Assembly (NCBI GenBank): GCA_038231575.1
Contig: JBBRLB010000007.1
Coordinates: 1-64,000 of the forward strand
From: CAITWF01 sp038231575
Lineage (GTDB): Bacteria > Verrucomicrobiota > Verrucomicrobiia > Opitutales > Opitutaceae
DNA: 64,000 nt
Reading direction: 5' to 3'
Shown here: in pieces, positions 62,062 through 64,000 of the stretch
Numbering within the stretch: position 1 is the first letter of the stretch
Layout: every line of letters begins with the position of its first letter
Made by a program: the position numbers and the translations under genes
The notes under the pieces: generated by a model
Databases searched by the model: none
What the model was told of the DNA's origin: nothing
Seen by the model: the letters and a program-made list of their open reading frames with translations, nothing else

Positions 62062-62084
62062 TCTGCCAAGCTGTATTCACCGCC

Positions 62085-62312
62085 ATGTTTGATCTTACCA
62101 CCGCCGTCGTCCTCTACTGCGTCTTGGTGGGCGTGGTGGTGGTGAGTCTGTGGCTCTGGTATGACCGCCGCGATCACCGCCACTTCGAAGCCGAGCGGCG
62201 CAAGACCACGTTCCACTGCATTCGCTGTAACACCCTCTACACGGCCCCCGCCGGCACCGAACTCTGCCCGTGCCCCAAGTGCGGCCACGAAAACGCGCGC
62301 CTGAGATTCTAA
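62085..62312 (+). CDS. Small membrane-anchored zinc ribbon protein
   Basis: The 75-residue protein has one N-terminal membrane helix (TAVVLYCVLVGVVVVSLWLW), a basic linker (YDRRDHRHFEAERRKTT) and a zinc ribbon with HCIRCNTLY and CPCPKCGHENARLRF (two CxxC pairs). It resembles small hydrogenase-nickel-like or zinc-ribbon proteins in general, with no named family. It may be an adaptor on the cytoplasmic side of the membrane. The stop overlaps the end of the remnant gene on the other strand. Confidence 0.6.
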   Translation: MFDLTTAVVLYCVLVGVVVVSLWLWYDRRDHRHFEAERRKTTFHCIRCNTLYTAPAGTELCPCPKCGHENARLRF

Positions 62313-62910
62313 CGAGGCACCTGGGCCGGGGGTCGTCGTTCACCGGCACCAGCCGGGCGATTCGGCCTGGCGCGTTGAAGACGACGCCGAGTAAGCCGCC
62401 ATCCTGATGGAGAAAAATCTCCGGTCGGCCGCCGATCGGCGCCTCGAGAAGATTCCCATTTTCGATCAAGCGCCGCCGGCCAGGTCGTTCGGTGACCAGA
62501 ACTTTTCCGTCGGACAGGAAGGCAACGCCCCATGGCGTGTCGAGGTGGCCGACGAAGGTCTCGAGACGAAACGTCGCGCGTTCGCTCTTCACGGTGATCT
62601 CGATTGGCGGGGGAGGCAGCTTGATCCGGCCGGCGGCGAATTCTTCGCCCTGTTGGCGGATGAAGGCGACCAGCGCGCGCTGTTCCGGTTCGCTCACGGC
62701 CTGGCCAAACGGAGGCATGCCCGACTCCGGCCAGCCGTGGCGAACGCTCCGCAGGATGCTTTCCGCATCGCCCCCGTGATTCCAAAACGCATCCAGCGGA
62801 TTCGGCCCGGCGTTGCCGGTGAGCGAGGTCCCATGGCAGTTGGCGCAGAACTCGGCGCAAATCTTCGCGGGCTCCCGGTCCACTGCCTCGACGCGAACCG
62901 CAAGCGCCAC
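62309..62910 (-). pseudogene. Remnant of a cytochrome c / PQQ-type sugar dehydrogenase gene
   Basis: The frame has a c-type heme motif in CAEFCANCHGTSLTGNAG and a cytochrome part (ILRSVRHGWPESGMPPFGQA). It then has the start of a PQQ-dependent sugar dehydrogenase-like propeller (FRLETFVGHLDTPWGVAFLS, KVLVTERPGRRRLIENG, HQDGGLLGVVF). The domain should go on for some 300 residues; instead NAPGRIARLVPVNDDPRP, a phrase like the usual C-terminus, follows directly. This looks like a large internal deletion. The signal peptide is cut short as well: a stop codon lies a few codons before the GTG at 62910. The natural stop is in another frame, so the remnant is also shifted. Inactive gene. Confidence 0.7.
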
Positions 62911-62977
62911 GAGTGCGATCTAGACTAGGCCGATGCGGGTGACAGCACGAGCGGGGAGGTGGGGTATGGAAAAAACT

Positions 62978-63751
62978 TCATTTCGTAATCGCGATGCCGG
63001 CGGCCCAACGCACGCCGTTGCGCAGCAATTGTTGGAACGACGGGTTCTTGAAATCAGCCGGGTTGCCGAGCGACGTGAAAAAGGTCCGTCCACCGTCCGC
63101 CCGCTTGAACGTCCACGCGATCGGTTCGATGGGCTGGCCGGGAATCTCGCCGATCAGCAGCGGCTTCGCGCCTGCGCGCAGCGGACTCACTTTGTAGAAC
63201 CACGAATTCGAATCGAACGGCACCGTCACGCCGCGGAGAATCGGATCATCCGCCGTCGTCGCCGTGATGTGCACGATCGGGCCGTGGCCGTGATGCCCGG
63301 TGTAGTGACCGCCGATGACCTGCGCGTCCCATTCGGCCCATTCCGCGCCGCCGGGCGGCAGGGTTTGTTTCGCGGCTAGCGCGAAGGCGTGACACGCCGT
63401 GCGGAGGCCGACGACCGGTTTGCCGGCGGCGACGTGCTTTCGAATCACCGCCATCTGCGCCAGTGGGGGCGTGCGGCGGCGGGTGCTGACCAGCAGCACG
63501 TCGGCGTCGGCGATTTCCTCGATTTTATCGAAGGTATTCTCGTGGGGTGCCGCCAGGCTGCTGACCACGACGACGCGGAAATCTTTTTCGAGAAACTGCG
63601 CGGCGAAGACCGGCAGCGTTTCTGCCGTTTCGTATTCCGGCTCGGAAATCAGCATCACCAATTTCTTTCGCGGATCTTTCGCGTCCGCGGCCAACGCCAT
63701 CACAGCACCGAGCAAAAACAGCAGCCCGCTGAGGGCGCATCGGGGATTCAT
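62978..63751 (-). CDS. Secreted ThuA-like domain protein
   Basis: The 257-residue protein has a signal peptide (LSGLLFLLGAVMALAADA) and a ThuA-like, class I glutamine amidotransferase-type fold. KKLVMLISEPEYETAETLPV, ADVLLVSTRRRTPPLAQMAV, GKPVVGLRTACHAFALAA and GHYTGHHGHGPIVHI are visible, followed by RTFFTSLGNPADFKNPSFQQ and a C-terminal ...LLRNGVRWAAG. The Cys is in TACHAF, where amidotransferases have the nucleophile. ThuA proteins are linked to trehalose or other sugar use; here the substrate is unknown. It is divergent from guaA. Confidence 0.85.
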   Translation of the reverse strand: MNPRCALSGLLFLLGAVMALAADAKDPRKKLVMLISEPEYETAETLPVFAAQFLEKDFRVVVVSSLAAPHENTFDKIEEIADADVLLVSTRRRTPPLAQMAVIRKHVAAGKPVVGLRTACHAFALAAKQTLPPGGAEWAEWDAQVIGGHYTGHHGHGPIVHITATTADDPILRGVTVPFDSNSWFYKVSPLRAGAKPLLIGEIPGQPIEPIAWTFKRADGGRTFFTSLGNPADFKNPSFQQLLRNGVRWAAGIAITK

Positions 63752-63868
63752 CCCTCAGGTCTCGGCGGGAAGGCGGTCGCGGGCAACACTGCATTGCGCC
63801 GCGCGGCCACAATCGCACTTGCCGTCCCAAGGTGGTTCGCGTTCTGCTCTCCTTTTTCCTCCGCGCTC

Positions 63869-64000
63869 ATGCCACAAACCATCGCCGTTCTGGACTTCGG
63901 TTCGCAGCTCACGCAGGTCATCGCGCGCCGCGCCCGCGAGTGCCAGGTTTACTCCAAGATTTTCCACTTCTCGACCCCCGCCGCGAAACTCCGCGAAGAA
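63869..64000 (+). CDS. guaA: GMP synthase, N-terminal part (3' end outside window)
   Basis: The visible 44 residues (MPQTIAVLDFGSQLTQVIAR, RARECQVYSKIFHF) are the start of the glutamine amidotransferase domain of GMP synthase, with the LDFGSQ motif. Full-length enzymes make GMP from XMP, glutamine and ATP. The gene runs off the end of the window. It is divergent from the ThuA-like gene, with 117 bases between the starts. Confidence 0.9.
   Translation, partial: MPQTIAVLDFGSQLTQVIARRARECQVYSKIFHFSTPAAKLREE

Noticed and set aside
62095..62308. Extension of the sugar dehydrogenase remnant through the zinc ribbon gene
   Set aside because: The frame continues only by chance opposite the zinc ribbon protein; similarity ends at about 62340.

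Overview
The window is a high-GC bacterial chromosome segment that looks like Verrucomicrobiota, most likely Opitutaceae or a close relative. This is inferred from the DUF1549/DUF1553 plus DUF1501 pair, DUF1080 and ThuA-like secreted proteins, many stem-loop intergenic repeats, and an EF-Tu with an atypical effector loop. No phage, IS transposase, CRISPR array or rRNA gene is visible.

Positions 1-29,000 hold ordinary housekeeping and accessory genes on both strands. They are: the tail of a glycosyltransferase; a PD-(D/E)XK-like nuclease with a permuted methyltransferase; an Hsp33 chaperone; pnuC with an NadR-type kinase for NAD salvage; a DUF1080/monooxygenase/Fe-alcohol dehydrogenase operon; an S9 peptidase; tcdA; tatD; sufE; a planctomycete-type cytochrome/DUF1501 pair; a DAACS symporter; three small lipoproteins; a LysR regulator; a lemA-DUF4870-ybjQ-M48 cluster; and a TPR/ExbB/ExbD/TonB-position cluster. 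Several gaps carry dispersed inverted repeats.

Positions 29,160-61,957 form one nearly continuous translation and transcription supercluster on the + strand: trnT-tuf-trnW-secE-nusG-rplK-rplA-rplJ-rplL-rpoB-rpoC, then a 476-base gap with two strong terminators, then rpsL-rpsG-fusA-rpsJ-rplC-rplD-rplW-rplB-rpsS-[secreted unknown]-rplV-rpsC-rplP-rpmC-rpsQ-rplN-rplX-rplE-rpsN-rpsH-rplF-rplR-rpsE-rplO-secY-[adenylate-kinase-like remnant]-map-rpsM-rpsK-rpsD-rpoA-rplQ. Differences from the textbook order are: tuf is with secE, not after fusA; rpmD, infA and rpmJ are absent; adk is replaced by a small protein without a P-loop; a signal-peptide protein sits between rpsS and rplV; and several ribosomal proteins have Ala/Lys/Pro-rich tails.

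The last 2 kb hold a dispersed repeat, a membrane-anchored zinc ribbon protein, the remnant of a cytochrome/sugar dehydrogenase, a secreted ThuA-like protein and the start of guaA.

The best candidates for something new are the pseudo-adenylate kinase in the spc operon, the altered switch I of EF-Tu, the secreted protein inside the S10 operon, the nuclease/methyltransferase pair, and an ExbD-like protein without the usual membrane aspartate.
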